Numbered from the stretch's first letter, positions 13,478 through 22,140 are shown. The stretch: DNA of 40,295 nt from an uncultured Pseudomonadales bacterium (GCA_938084925.1 CALKFY010000050.1:1-40295); one strand, 5' to 3'. The notes: generated by a model not told the origin, from the sequence alone. Numbers and translations are program-made.

Positions 13478-14698
13478 GTGACAGGTATAGTAATCATAGG
13501 AGCCGGACACGCTGGCGTAAACGTCGCCGCTAGTCTACGCAAACAAGATGCTGATCTAGCCATTACTATACTATCTGCTGAGGACCAAATCCCCTACCAC
13601 CGTCCTCCTTTATCTAAAAAGGCTGTATTTGACGAAGCCCTACCCATTGAACTGTTACAAGCAAATGGCTATTACGAAAAAGCCAATATCGATTTGCGCC
13701 TAAGTACACCAGTGACAAGCATCGATACAGCAGGTCAAACCGTCACTTTAGAAGATGGTACTCAGCTACCTTATGCACAGCTGGTTATTGCTACTGGTAC
13801 CACACTACGCGCCATGCCTGCTCCTGGTGGTGAATTGGCGCAAGGTGTTTACACTTATGCGGATATTCAATATCTAGGCCCACGTATTCAAGCAGCTAAC
13901 AAGATAGCTGTGATTGGTGGTGGCTTTATTGGTTGTGAAGTAGCTGCAGGAGCCTTAAAAATGGGTAAGCAAGTAAGCTTACTCATCACCGGCCCACGCG
14001 CTTTGCGCAAGGCTGTGGCTCCCATTCTTGGTGAAACAGTGACCAAGCTGCACCGTGAAAATGGGATGGATGTACGTACCGGCTGCCGCGTGCAAGAAAT
14101 CACCCCTCAAGGCGTTTCTACAGACCAAGGTTTTGTCGAAGCTGATGTCGTTATTACTGGTATTGGTGCCGACGCCAATATGCAGCTTGCCCAAGATGCG
14201 GGTTTACATACCCAACACGGCATCCTAGTTAATGAATTTGGTCACACCAGTGCCGCCCACGTCTATGCTGTTGGCGACGTTGCTGAATTCCCCTATGGCT
14301 TTGGCGACAACAAGACAACACTGCGCCTTGAGTCTATTCAAAATGCTACCGACCAAGGTGCCATTGTGGCTGCCAACATTGTTGCCGAACGCCAGCAACA
14401 AGAAGCCAAGGCTTACACCCCAACACCTTGGTTCTGGTCGGATCAGGGTGATTTAAAACTACAGATGGCTGGTCTTGGTAGCTTAGATGCAGAGCATAAG
14501 GTGCTACCTGGCAATACAGAAACAACCTTAACCGTGGTACACCTACAAGACGGTGAAATGATTGCCGTGGATACCTTAAATGTACCTGGCAACCACCTTG
14601 CTGGTAGAAAGCTGCTAGAAATGAAAAAGCCCATTACCTGGGCTATGATCGAAGATTGCGATTTTGATTTGAAAAAGCTATTTAAGCAGTTGCGCTAG
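13478..14698 (+). CDS. NAD(P)H-dependent ferredoxin reductase (putidaredoxin reductase type)
   Basis: 406-residue FAD flavoprotein with a GTG start preceded by AAAGGAAG. The N-terminal FAD Rossmann motif is GAGHAG (8-13) and the NAD(P)H motif is GGGFIG (147-152). IPYHRPPLSK (38-47) and the FAD-binding VYAVGDVAEF segment in the C-terminal half are typical of the CamA/rubredoxin-reductase group. The C-terminal domain with TPWFWSDQGDLKLQMAG belongs to the same family. It passes electrons from NAD(P)H to the upstream ferredoxin and thence to the P450. Its stop codon shares the bases CTAG with the stop codon of the convergent MarR gene. Confidence 0.92.
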   Translation: MTGIVIIGAGHAGVNVAASLRKQDADLAITILSAEDQIPYHRPPLSKKAVFDEALPIELLQANGYYEKANIDLRLSTPVTSIDTAGQTVTLEDGTQLPYAQLVIATGTTLRAMPAPGGELAQGVYTYADIQYLGPRIQAANKIAVIGGGFIGCEVAAGALKMGKQVSLLITGPRALRKAVAPILGETVTKLHRENGMDVRTGCRVQEITPQGVSTDQGFVEADVVITGIGADANMQLAQDAGLHTQHGILVNEFGHTSAAHVYAVGDVAEFPYGFGDNKTTLRLESIQNATDQGAIVAANIVAERQQQEAKAYTPTPWFWSDQGDLKLQMAGLGSLDAEHKVLPGNTETTLTVVHLQDGEMIAVDTLNVPGNHLAGRKLLEMKKPITWAMIEDCDFDLKKLFKQLR

Positions 14699-15192
14699 CT
14701 TTTACTAACAGTAGCCAAAATTACACGCAACATATCCTTAGTGGTATCTAGATCTTGTTCTGACAAGGCCGATACGGCTTCATCTTCAATGGTATGGAAC
14801 AAAGGATAGATCTTTTGCATTAAGGCTTGGCCTTCCGGCGTTGCCGAGGCCACCACACGGCGCTTGTCATCCGCATGGGGCTGACGCTGGCAGTAGCCGC
14901 CCCGCTCCAAAGTTTTCAAAATTCCCGTTAGGGTACTTTTGGCCACACCGGTTTCTTGAGCTAGCTTATTGGTTTCCAAAGGTCCCCATACCCAAAGTAC
15001 CCACAAGGCGGTAAAACCACTAAATGACAAGCCATAATCTTGCAACAATTGGGTTTCGGCACGATTACGAATTAGGTTACTAATACGAAAGATGTTAGAC
15101 ACGACAGAGGCCGATTTGCCATAAATGCCACGTTCTTGTAGATGGGCTTTGGCGTCGGCTTCGGCGCCTGTAGCAGTGGTCTGTTTAATCAT
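14695..15192 (-). CDS. MarR-family transcriptional regulator
   Basis: 165-residue winged-helix regulator. The helix-turn-helix is TNKLAQETGVAKSTLTGILKTL (about 74-95 in the numbering from the first of two ATGs) and the wing is QPHADDKRRVVASATPEG. The second ATG is preferred because GGAG lies five bases before it and only two before the first. MarR proteins typically sense aromatic or other small ligands and release DNA on binding. The gene lies tail-to-tail with the ferredoxin reductase gene, so it is a reasonable candidate regulator of the P450 cluster, but this is inference from position only. C101 (GGYCQRQ) in the wing region could be redox-sensitive. Confidence 0.88.
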   Translation of the reverse strand: MIKQTTATGAEADAKAHLQERGIYGKSASVVSNIFRISNLIRNRAETQLLQDYGLSFSGFTALWVLWVWGPLETNKLAQETGVAKSTLTGILKTLERGGYCQRQPHADDKRRVVASATPEGQALMQKIYPLFHTIEDEAVSALSEQDLDTTKDMLRVILATVSKS

Positions 15193-15278
15193 CATGTCTC
15201 CTACGAATCTACAACTAGCGTGCTTCTTGCCTGCTGTGCTATTGATGTACTATTCTACCTTGTTTTCGACGCTTTCCA

Positions 15279-15293
15279 AACCTTTAAAAGGTT
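15279..15293. promoter_or_regulatory. Palindrome AACCTTT-A-AAAGGTT in a divergent region
   Basis: Perfect 7-base arms with a one-base centre, located between the MarR gene and the HD-domain gene, 17 bases before the latter's ATG. A weak promoter for the MarR gene (TTGGAA, 16 bases, TAGAAT on the minus strand) starts just beside it. It may be the MarR protein's own operator. Confidence 0.4.
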
Positions 15294-15310
15294 CACACTA
15301 GGTTATCAAA

Positions 15311-15934
15311 ATGTCTATAAATGCCCTTCAGAACATAATCAATTTCATCCTCGAAATCGACAAGCTTAAGGCAGTTATTCGCAAGACTCGACCCAAGGAC
15401 TTGGGCCGTTATGAAAATTCGGCAGAGCATTCTTGGCAGGTGGCCTTAGCGGCCTTAATGCTGCAAGAATATGCCGGCCAGCCGGTGGACGTAAATCGCG
15501 TGCTGCGCATGCTGTTAATCCATGATTTGGGAGAAATAGACGCTGGCGATGTGATTGTGTATGCGGCTAACAATGATCCTCAGCATCATGCCAAAGAACG
15601 TGCAGGTGTAGTCCGTATTTTCGCCATGTTGCCAGATAATATGGGGCACGAGTATCTAGAACTATGGGATGAGTTTGAAGCCGCTGCTTCACCAGAGGCC
15701 AAGTTTGCCAAGGCTTTGGACCGTGCCCTACCGCTACTTCATAATCTCAACGATGGTGGTCATAGTTGGCGTAAAAACGGTATTCACAAATATCAGGTCG
15801 AAGCGGTTAGTAAGCCCAAAATCACTAGCGGTTGCCCGCAGTTATGGGAACTTATTGAGCCTATTTTAGAGCAGGCAGACAAGGATGGTTGGTTTGATCA
15901 CAATTTGGGGTCTGACCCCAAAGTGCCAGGTTGA
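15311..15934 (+). CDS. HD-domain phosphohydrolase (YfbR/HDDC2-like nucleotidase)
   Basis: 207-residue metal-dependent phosphohydrolase. HD-domain ligands are visible: H40 (ENSAEHSWQ), the His-Asp pair at about 71-72 (LLIHDLGE) and the distal Asp near 137 (AKALDRALPLLHN). The D-x-E region LGEIDAGDVIVYA is typical of the COG1896 group, whose members (YfbR, HDDC2) dephosphorylate deoxynucleoside monophosphates. That activity would feed the nucleoside catabolic operon encoded convergently next door; this link is inference. The last ten or so residues (GSDPKVPG) are encoded by a palindromic repeat sequence rather than by conserved domain sequence, which suggests that the original stop codon was displaced. 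Confidence 0.82.
   Translation: MSINALQNIINFILEIDKLKAVIRKTRPKDLGRYENSAEHSWQVALAALMLQEYAGQPVDVNRVLRMLLIHDLGEIDAGDVIVYAANNDPQHHAKERAGVVRIFAMLPDNMGHEYLELWDEFEAAASPEAKFAKALDRALPLLHNLNDGGHSWRKNGIHKYQVEAVSKPKITSGCPQLWELIEPILEQADKDGWFDHNLGSDPKVPG
15907..15919. repeat. GGGGTC-T-GACCCC palindrome
   Basis: Perfect 6-base arms around one base, at the very 3' end of the HD-domain gene. The motif resembles REP-like palindromes common in gammaproteobacterial genomes; only this copy is seen in the window. Confidence 0.5.
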
Positions 15935-15992
15935 TTTACACACTGTTACATAAAACATGAATGCCTTACTCAGCGGTGCCACTGACTAGGCA

Positions 15993-16041
15993 GGGACAGG
16001 CACTTTTTATCTGCTGCGCAGCTAAATAAGAGCCAGTCCCC
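15993..16041. repeat. Imperfect inverted repeat between convergent genes
   Basis: GGGACAGGCACTT at the left pairs with AAGAGCCAGTCCC at the right (11 of 13), with an inner palindrome CTGCGCAG. It lies seven bases beyond the 3' end of the adenosine deaminase gene and can end transcription of the long nucleoside operon, read from the minus strand. Confidence 0.5.
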
Positions 16042-16047
16042 TGCTAC

Positions 16048-17034
16048 TTAACCAATGCGCTCTAGCAGCTTGGCTTTAGTTTCTGCGTCAGCGAAAGAAT
16101 CCGCTACGGCCATACGGGAGATGGCTTTTAGCTGTTCAACGTCTAAACCAAAGTGGTCTACGCCATTTTGGTATTCCATGCCAGCGGTAGTGGCGAAGAA
16201 TGGTGGATCATCGGAGTTTAAACTGACTGTAATACCGGCATCCAAGATCTTGTTAAGTGGATGACTGGCCCAGTCTGGGTAAACATCCAAAGCAAGGTTA
16301 CTGCCAGGGCAAACTTCCAAAGCAATGCCTCGTTCTTTTAACGCGACCATCAGATCAGCGTCTTCAACGCTACGTACACCGTGACCGATACGCGTTACCG
16401 GCAGGTTATCGATAGCATCCCAAACGCTTTCTGGGCCTAGCACTTCACCAGCATGGGTGGTGCAACCTAAGCCTGCGGCGTGGGCCACGTTAAAGGCTGG
16501 AGCAAAGTCCGTTTGCGTGAACATGGACTCATTGCCACCCATACCAAAACCAACAATGTAAGGGTGCGGGTTGGCAGCCGTTAACTCAGCTACCTTTAAC
16601 GCCTGTTCTGGACCTAGGTGGCGTACGCAAGAAATAATGATGCGGCCTACTATACCAAACTCGGCTTCGGCACGATCAATAGCACGGGCGCAACCCTGCA
16701 CCATATCATCGTAGCTGATACCTACGGCTTGAGCATGATCTGGAGAGGCAAAGGTCTCTAGATAGATAACCCCTTCAGCGGCACATTGCTTCAGGTATTC
16801 GTAAGTAATTTCTTCGTAGTCTTCGCTCTTACGTAGGCAAAAACTAGCTTCGTCGTACGCACCAAGGAACTCAACAAAGTTATCCCAAGCAAAGGTATCT
16901 TCGGCGGTAAATAAACCGTCTTTCAAAGTAATGTTATTACGCTGCGCAATACGGCGTACTACTTGCGGGTAGATACAGCCTTCTAAGTGGCCATGTAGCT
17001 CAACTTTGGCAATATCCTTTATTTCTGGTTGCAT
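16048..17034 (-). CDS. add: Adenosine deaminase
   Basis: 328-residue zinc enzyme that converts adenosine and deoxyadenosine to (deoxy)inosine. Motifs are KVELHGHLEG near the N-terminus (two zinc His), CTTHAGEVLGPESV (zinc His and catalytic Glu), RIGHGVRSVED (catalytic His) and SLNSDDPPFF (zinc and catalytic Asp). The reading frame extends to a TTG at 17058 and an ATG at 17046, but the ATG at 17034 is best because GAGAG lies just before it and ten residues before KVELH is the normal spacing. It is the last gene of the long nucleoside operon, 61 bases after deoB. Adenine deaminases are related, but the GPESV and LEVCPGSN segments favour adenosine deaminase. Confidence 0.88.
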   Translation of the reverse strand: MQPEIKDIAKVELHGHLEGCIYPQVVRRIAQRNNITLKDGLFTAEDTFAWDNFVEFLGAYDEASFCLRKSEDYEEITYEYLKQCAAEGVIYLETFASPDHAQAVGISYDDMVQGCARAIDRAEAEFGIVGRIIISCVRHLGPEQALKVAELTAANPHPYIVGFGMGGNESMFTQTDFAPAFNVAHAAGLGCTTHAGEVLGPESVWDAIDNLPVTRIGHGVRSVEDADLMVALKERGIALEVCPGSNLALDVYPDWASHPLNKILDAGITVSLNSDDPPFFATTAGMEYQNGVDHFGLDVEQLKAISRMAVADSFADAETKAKLLERIG

Positions 17035-17095
17035 GTGTTCTCTCATTTTAACTATCAATAATTCTGTTATCTGTGGCCTTAATCAAGCTTGCAGA

Positions 17096-18313
17096 CTATA
17101 CCAGTTTACAGACTAGGCCAGCTTGCAAAGGTGCCACGTTTAAATGCTGAGCAAGGGTTTGTCCCATATCAGCAAAGGTGTCACGTAGTCCTAGGTTCTG
17201 TGCTCTCACCTGTTCACCTACAAATACCACGGGCACATGTTCACGGGTATGGTCCGAGCCGGGCATAGTTGGGTCACAGCCATGATCGGCAGTCACCAAA
17301 ACCAAGTCATCAGGGGCTAACAGTTGTTCAAATTCAGGTAAGCGCTGATCCAACTGTTCCAAAGCCATGGCATAGCCAGGTACATCACGACGGTGACCAT
17401 ACAAGCTATCAAAGTCCACTAGATTGACGAATAACAATCCATCTTTAACTTGCGGCATTTCATTTAGCAAGGCATCCATCAAGGCCATATTATTCTGGCC
17501 TTTAACGACGCGATCTACACCTTTGTGAGCGAAAATATCGCCAATTTTACCAATGGATATCACTGGCATGTTGGCAGCTTGTATATGATCCAACAAGGTA
17601 TCAGCCATGGGTGGTGTGGTTAAATCACGGCGATTAGCGCTGCGCTTAAAGTCATCAGGACTGGTACCCGTAAACGGCCTCGCAATCACGCGAGTGATAT
17701 TCAGCTCATCTACCAAAGGTTTGGCTATTTCACACAGCTCATATAAACGCTGCAAGCCAAAGCTTTCTTCGTGGGCGGCAATTTGAAATACAGAGTCGGC
17801 GGAGGTATAGCATATAGGCATGCCCGTACGCATATGCTCTTCGCCAAACTGTTTAATGATTTCTGTACCAGAAGCATGACAGTTGGCTAAGGTGCCGTCG
17901 ATGCCTGCTTGCTGACAAAGGTCTTGCAGCAGCTGTTCCGGGAAGCAATTAGGCCGTTGCGGGAACATGCCCCACTCAAAGGGCACAGGTAAACCACAGA
18001 TTTCCCAGTGGCCACTTGGTGTATCTTTACCAGAACTCAGTTCCTTAGCATAACCATAAGCGCCTTCAATCCGCTCTGTAGGGGCGCTAGGCAAACTCTG
18101 ACCTCTGCTCCCTTCGGCTGCAGCAACGAGGCCCCAGCGCGTTAAATTAGGTATCTGCAATGGTCCACTACGGTATTCACTGTCGGCTTTGCCAGCGGCA
18201 CACTGTTCAACGATATGCCCAAAGGTATCAGCACCAAGGTCGCCATAAGCTGCGGCGTCAGCACTGGCACCTATGCCTAAGGAATCCAGTACTAATATTA
18301 TGGCTCGGCTCAT
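17096..18313 (-). CDS. deoB: Phosphopentomutase
   Basis: 405-residue alkaline-phosphatase-superfamily mutase that interconverts (deoxy)ribose 1-phosphate and 5-phosphate. Mn-binding and catalytic segments are visible: D10 (VLDSLGIGA), T98 in GKDTPSGHWE (the phosphorylated Thr position), NRRDLT and, in the C-terminal part, LVTADHGCDPTMPGSDHTRE with the remaining metal Asp and His residues. The length matches E. coli DeoB. Its ATG overlaps the deoA stop (ATGA), and GGAG lies eight bases upstream. It links deoA, which yields deoxyribose 1-phosphate, to deoC, which consumes the 5-phosphate. Confidence 0.96.
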   Translation of the reverse strand: MSRAIILVLDSLGIGASADAAAYGDLGADTFGHIVEQCAAGKADSEYRSGPLQIPNLTRWGLVAAAEGSRGQSLPSAPTERIEGAYGYAKELSSGKDTPSGHWEICGLPVPFEWGMFPQRPNCFPEQLLQDLCQQAGIDGTLANCHASGTEIIKQFGEEHMRTGMPICYTSADSVFQIAAHEESFGLQRLYELCEIAKPLVDELNITRVIARPFTGTSPDDFKRSANRRDLTTPPMADTLLDHIQAANMPVISIGKIGDIFAHKGVDRVVKGQNNMALMDALLNEMPQVKDGLLFVNLVDFDSLYGHRRDVPGYAMALEQLDQRLPEFEQLLAPDDLVLVTADHGCDPTMPGSDHTREHVPVVFVGEQVRAQNLGLRDTFADMGQTLAQHLNVAPLQAGLVCKLV

Positions 18314-19641
18314 ACAGCTACTCCATCGGCTGTGATGGTCTGATATATAAGCGGACTGTCTGTAGGTTGTTGCTGACTCAAAACTAGACCTTGCTGAAGG
18401 GCAGTATCCACTACCTGAAATTGTTCCTGGGTGCGCATGTGTGCAATAGCTAACGGTGCTCCGCCTTCTACATATTCGCCAACTGCTACGACACGGGTTA
18501 AACCTAAACCGTGATCCACTTTATCGGTGGCAATACGACGCCCCGCGCCAACGCTAACCATGGCCATACCGATAGCATGAGTATCCATACTGGTCACATA
18601 ACCACTAGTACTAGCTAAAATAGGCTGATTAATTGGTAAGCCGGCAAATAAATCCGACGCAAGTATACTTTGCTCAGCCCCCATGGCGCTACACATACGA
18701 GCAAAAACTTCTGCTGCCTGCCCACTATGTAATGCCTTCTGCGCCTTAGCATAAGCGCTTATTTGATCATCAGCCAAACCACCAATCAACAACATGTGGG
18801 CAGCTAATTGCAAGGTGATCTCAACCAACCTAGTATCGGCTGCGGCAGGATTCATTAAACAATCAACGGATTCTTGAATCTCTACAGCGTTACCAACACT
18901 GTGACCCAGTACCTGATTCATATCGGTAATTAAACTGTGGGTCGGCACCCCTGCTCCGCTAGCAACATCAGTTATAGACTGAGCTAATTCAACGGCCATG
19001 TCATAGTCGGCGGCAAATGCACCGTTACCGGTCTTCACGTCCATAACTAATCCATCTAGCCCCGCTGCCAACTTTTTCGACAAGATGGATGCGGTGATCA
19101 AGTCTATAGACTCAACCGTAGCCGTAACATCGCGAGTAGCATAAAAGCGCCTGTCTGCCGGTGCCAAATCATCGGTTTGTCCAATAATAGCGCAGCCAAC
19201 ATCTTGTACGAGCTTTTTAAAGGCGGCTTCGTTGGGATATGGATTATAGCCCTTGAGGCTTTCTAGTTTATCTAAGGTACCACCTGTGTGGCCTAAACCA
19301 CGGCCAGAAATCATCGGCACATAGCCACCGCAGGCGGCAACGATAGGTGCCAAAAGAAAACTAATTTTATCACCCACGCCACCGGTCGAATGCTTATCCA
19401 GTACAGGGCCGTTTAGGTTGAGATCTTGCCAACTAATAACGCGACCAGAATACATCATCTGCTGAGTTAAGTTGATACGCTCAGGCATGGTCATACCGCG
19501 CATAAACACGGCCATTGCAAAAGCCCCCAGCTGACTATCGCTTACATGGCCATCATAAATACCTTGAACCATAAAGCTGATTTGCTCTGTCGTTAGCGCT
19601 TTACCATCACGTTTAGCGGCAATTATTTCCTGTACTAGCAT
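18310..19641 (-). CDS. deoA: Thymidine phosphorylase
   Basis: 443-residue phosphorylase that splits thymidine and deoxyuridine with phosphate into base and deoxyribose 1-phosphate. Family motifs: VLDKHSTGGVGDK (phosphate-binding), GRGLGHTGGTLDKLES (the thymidine/pyrimidine phosphorylase signature), and VMDVKTGNGAF. Length and gene neighbours fit DeoA better than TrpD-like relatives. The ATG at 19641 overlaps the cdd stop by one base (TGATG) and has a strong GGAGAGGAG ribosome-binding site; a GTG three bases upstream is the less likely start. Downstream it overlaps deoB by four bases. Confidence 0.95.
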   Translation of the reverse strand: MLVQEIIAAKRDGKALTTEQISFMVQGIYDGHVSDSQLGAFAMAVFMRGMTMPERINLTQQMMYSGRVISWQDLNLNGPVLDKHSTGGVGDKISFLLAPIVAACGGYVPMISGRGLGHTGGTLDKLESLKGYNPYPNEAAFKKLVQDVGCAIIGQTDDLAPADRRFYATRDVTATVESIDLITASILSKKLAAGLDGLVMDVKTGNGAFAADYDMAVELAQSITDVASGAGVPTHSLITDMNQVLGHSVGNAVEIQESVDCLMNPAAADTRLVEITLQLAAHMLLIGGLADDQISAYAKAQKALHSGQAAEVFARMCSAMGAEQSILASDLFAGLPINQPILASTSGYVTSMDTHAIGMAMVSVGAGRRIATDKVDHGLGLTRVVAVGEYVEGGAPLAIAHMRTQEQFQVVDTALQQGLVLSQQQPTDSPLIYQTITADGVAV

Positions 19642-20048
19642 CACTCCTCTCCAGCAGTCTGTAGAAACTCTGGCCCAAAAGCATGGGGCAATAACTCACC
19701 CAATGTCACCTGCTTTTCTACTGCTGTTGGTGAGCATAGGTACACGGGGGTTTGAGCATCAGCAAATTCACGAATACGCTGCCGACAACCTCCACAAGGT
19801 GTGGCACCTGTTAGATCCTGACTCATGATATAAATATGATCGATACGCTGCTGTCCTGCCACCACCATGGCGGCAATAGCAGCCGTTTCGGCACAATGAC
19901 CTTCGGGATAGCTCGCGTTCTCTACGTTGCACCCCGCAAAGGTATCGCCACTAGGCGTAACAACTACTGCGCCAACGGGATAGTTTGAGTAAGGTGCGTA
20001 GGCCTTGCTCATAGCGTTATTTGCGAGGGTTAAATAATCCTTATTCAT
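19641..20048 (-). CDS. cdd: Cytidine deaminase
   Basis: 135-residue homotetrameric-type cytidine deaminase, converting cytidine and deoxycytidine to uridine and deoxyuridine. Zinc ligands are C52, C85 and C88, with the catalytic proton carrier E54 (HCAETAAI) and the PCGGCRQ motif at 84-90. FAGCNVENASYPEG (38-50) is the substrate-binding segment. The N-terminal PYSNYPVGA is typical. Translation starts in a TAATG overlap with the upstream permease gene, with AAGGAG as ribosome-binding site. Its products feed thymidine phosphorylase encoded next. Confidence 0.96.
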   Translation of the reverse strand: MNKDYLTLANNAMSKAYAPYSNYPVGAVVVTPSGDTFAGCNVENASYPEGHCAETAAIAAMVVAGQQRIDHIYIMSQDLTGATPCGGCRQRIREFADAQTPVYLCSPTAVEKQVTLGELLPHAFGPEFLQTAGEE

Positions 20049-21040
20049 TAGCGCTCCTTAACATAAGGCTTACCAATTGCTTTTGGCGCAATAGCTTTGC
20101 CAATGAAGCCTGCCAATAGAATCACTGTTAGCAAGTACGGTACTGCTTCGATTACCTGCACCGGAATCGCCCCAACCACGGGTAAATCCACGCCTTCGAT
20201 ACGCATGGAGAAAGCTTGTAAGAAACCAAATAACAAACAAGCCATAAACACGGTTAATGGACGCCACTTACCAAATATCAGCGCCGCAAGAGCGATGTAG
20301 CCTGCGCCGGCTGTCATATCACGGGTAAACTGAGCGTTGTGCGCAATGGCAATATAAGTACCAGCGATACCACACAAAACACCACCAATCATCACTGCCC
20401 GATAACGCAGAGACACCACTGAGATGCCGGCTGTATCAACGGCATTTGGGTTTTCACCCACGGCACGTAGACGTAAACCAAAACGTGTACGGTACAACAC
20501 CCACCAAACCAAAGGCACTAAGGCAAAGGCAACATAAACAAGGATATTGTGACCCGATATTAGTTCCTTATATAAAGGACCTAAAAACGGTATGGAATTG
20601 AGTAGTTCGGCACCAGGTAGGTCAATGGACATGATTCGGCCATCACCTGTTAGAGCTGGTGTTTGGCCACCCTGACGGAACCAAGTAAGGCCCAAGATAA
20701 TGGTCAAACCAGATACCAAAATATTCAGTGCCACACCACTAACGATCTGATCACCTTTGTGAGTAATGGTAGCGAAGCCGTGTATTATGGATAAAGACAA
20801 GGAAGCCAAAATAGCGCCACCCAAGGCCAACCAAGGTGAACCGGTAAAATGCGCAATGGTTGCCGAAGCAAAACAAGCGGCCAACATCTTGCCTTCCAAA
20901 CCTATGTCGACCACGCCTGAGCGCTCGCTGAACAAACCCGCCATGGCCGCCAAAATCAATGGCGTCGATAAACGTACGGTGGCATCTAGGGTGAGTAGCA
21001 AAGTAAGCCACATATCACTCAATGTCGTTACCTCGTTCAT
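20048..21040 (-). CDS. Nucleoside ABC transporter permease (second)
   Basis: 330-residue inner-membrane permease of the BPD_transp_2 (branched-chain/ribose-like) family. The segment GLFSERSGVVDIGLEGKML near 41-59 is diagnostic for the YufQ/NupC-like nucleoside permeases. About eight to nine hydrophobic segments can be seen. It overlaps the preceding permease gene by four bases (ATGA) with an AGGAGGT ribosome-binding site. It forms the translocation pore together with the other permease and is energised by the ABC ATPase. Substrate assignment as nucleosides rests on family resemblance and on the deo/cdd/add neighbours. Confidence 0.9.
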   Translation of the reverse strand: MNEVTTLSDMWLTLLLTLDATVRLSTPLILAAMAGLFSERSGVVDIGLEGKMLAACFASATIAHFTGSPWLALGGAILASLSLSIIHGFATITHKGDQIVSGVALNILVSGLTIILGLTWFRQGGQTPALTGDGRIMSIDLPGAELLNSIPFLGPLYKELISGHNILVYVAFALVPLVWWVLYRTRFGLRLRAVGENPNAVDTAGISVVSLRYRAVMIGGVLCGIAGTYIAIAHNAQFTRDMTAGAGYIALAALIFGKWRPLTVFMACLLFGFLQAFSMRIEGVDLPVVGAIPVQVIEAVPYLLTVILLAGFIGKAIAPKAIGKPYVKER

Positions 21041-22140
21041 GAGCGTACCTCCTGCACTGGCGCCAGCCAGCGAACTAACCAGGGTTTATACATATATTCC
21101 AAAGCACCGCAGAAGAGAATCACCAAACCTTGCATTACCACAACAATGTCACGGGATATATTGCTCCACTCAAAGGCTAGCTCAGCACCACCTTGATAAA
21201 GGGTACCGAACAATAAAGCTGCGATCACAATACCAAAAGGATGATTACGCCCCATCAAGGCCACGGCGATACCACCAAAACCATAGCCTACATGGAAGTT
21301 CATAATAATACGGTGGTGATAACCCAATAATTCGTTAATCCCTACTAAACCTGCCAAGGCGCCAGAGATACACATAGCGATTACAATGGTTCGCTTTTGA
21401 CTAATACCGGCATAAACAGCAGCGCTAGCATTGCGGCCGGTAGCACGTATAGCGTAACCCCAGCGGGTTTGCCACAAGAAGAACCAAACCACTACGGACA
21501 TCACCAAAGCTAGTAGAATGGACATATTCAACGGCGAACGCTCCACTTCTATACCAAACTTGGCCAGTACGTCGTGCACAAATGGCAACCAAGCATTTTC
21601 TGGGAAAAGTACCGTTTGAGGAGTCATTTGGCCAGGCTCTCGTAGTACCTTCACCATCAAATACACCATCAAGGTGGCGGCCAAGAAGTTAAACATGATG
21701 GTGGTAATAACGATGTGACTACCACGGTAGGCCTGTAAATAACCCGGAGCCATCGCCCAAGCACCACCAAAAACCATAGCACCCAAAATACTCGCCGGAA
21801 TCATCAACCAGGGGCTAAGGCCAGGGAATAACATAAATACCACTAAGCCGGCACCCAAACCACCTATATAAGCCTGACCCTCACCACCAATATTGAACAA
21901 GCCAGCATGAAAAGCGATAGCAACAGCTAAACCGGTAAAGATAAAGTTTGTGGTGTAATAGAAGGTATAACCGACACCTTCACTATAGCCGAAAGCCCCA
22001 TACAGCAAGGTTTTAGCAGCTTCGATAGGGTCAACGTTAATGAGTAGGAATAATACCGCCGTAGCAGCAAAAGCTGTGAGTATGTTCAACAGCGGTAACA
22101 AGAGGCCATTAATCCAGGCCAAACGGGAATCGCGACTCAT
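21037..22140 (-). CDS. Nucleoside ABC transporter permease (first)
   Basis: 367-residue permease of the YufP/NupB-like type. Typical segments are ALLYGAFGYSEGVGYT-like residues near 45-60, GLFNIGGEGQAYIGGLGAG near 80-98 and IVITTIMFNFLAATL near 145-159. Multiple hydrophobic spans are separated by short loops. It overlaps the ATPase gene by four bases (ATGA), with AGGAGG eight bases before the ATG, so ATPase and the two permeases are translated as a coupled block. It pairs with the second permease to form the membrane channel. Confidence 0.9.
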   Translation of the reverse strand: MSRDSRLAWINGLLLPLLNILTAFAATAVLFLLINVDPIEAAKTLLYGAFGYSEGVGYTFYYTTNFIFTGLAVAIAFHAGLFNIGGEGQAYIGGLGAGLVVFMLFPGLSPWLMIPASILGAMVFGGAWAMAPGYLQAYRGSHIVITTIMFNFLAATLMVYLMVKVLREPGQMTPQTVLFPENAWLPFVHDVLAKFGIEVERSPLNMSILLALVMSVVVWFFLWQTRWGYAIRATGRNASAAVYAGISQKRTIVIAMCISGALAGLVGINELLGYHHRIIMNFHVGYGFGGIAVALMGRNHPFGIVIAALLFGTLYQGGAELAFEWSNISRDIVVVMQGLVILFCGALEYMYKPWLVRWLAPVQEVRS

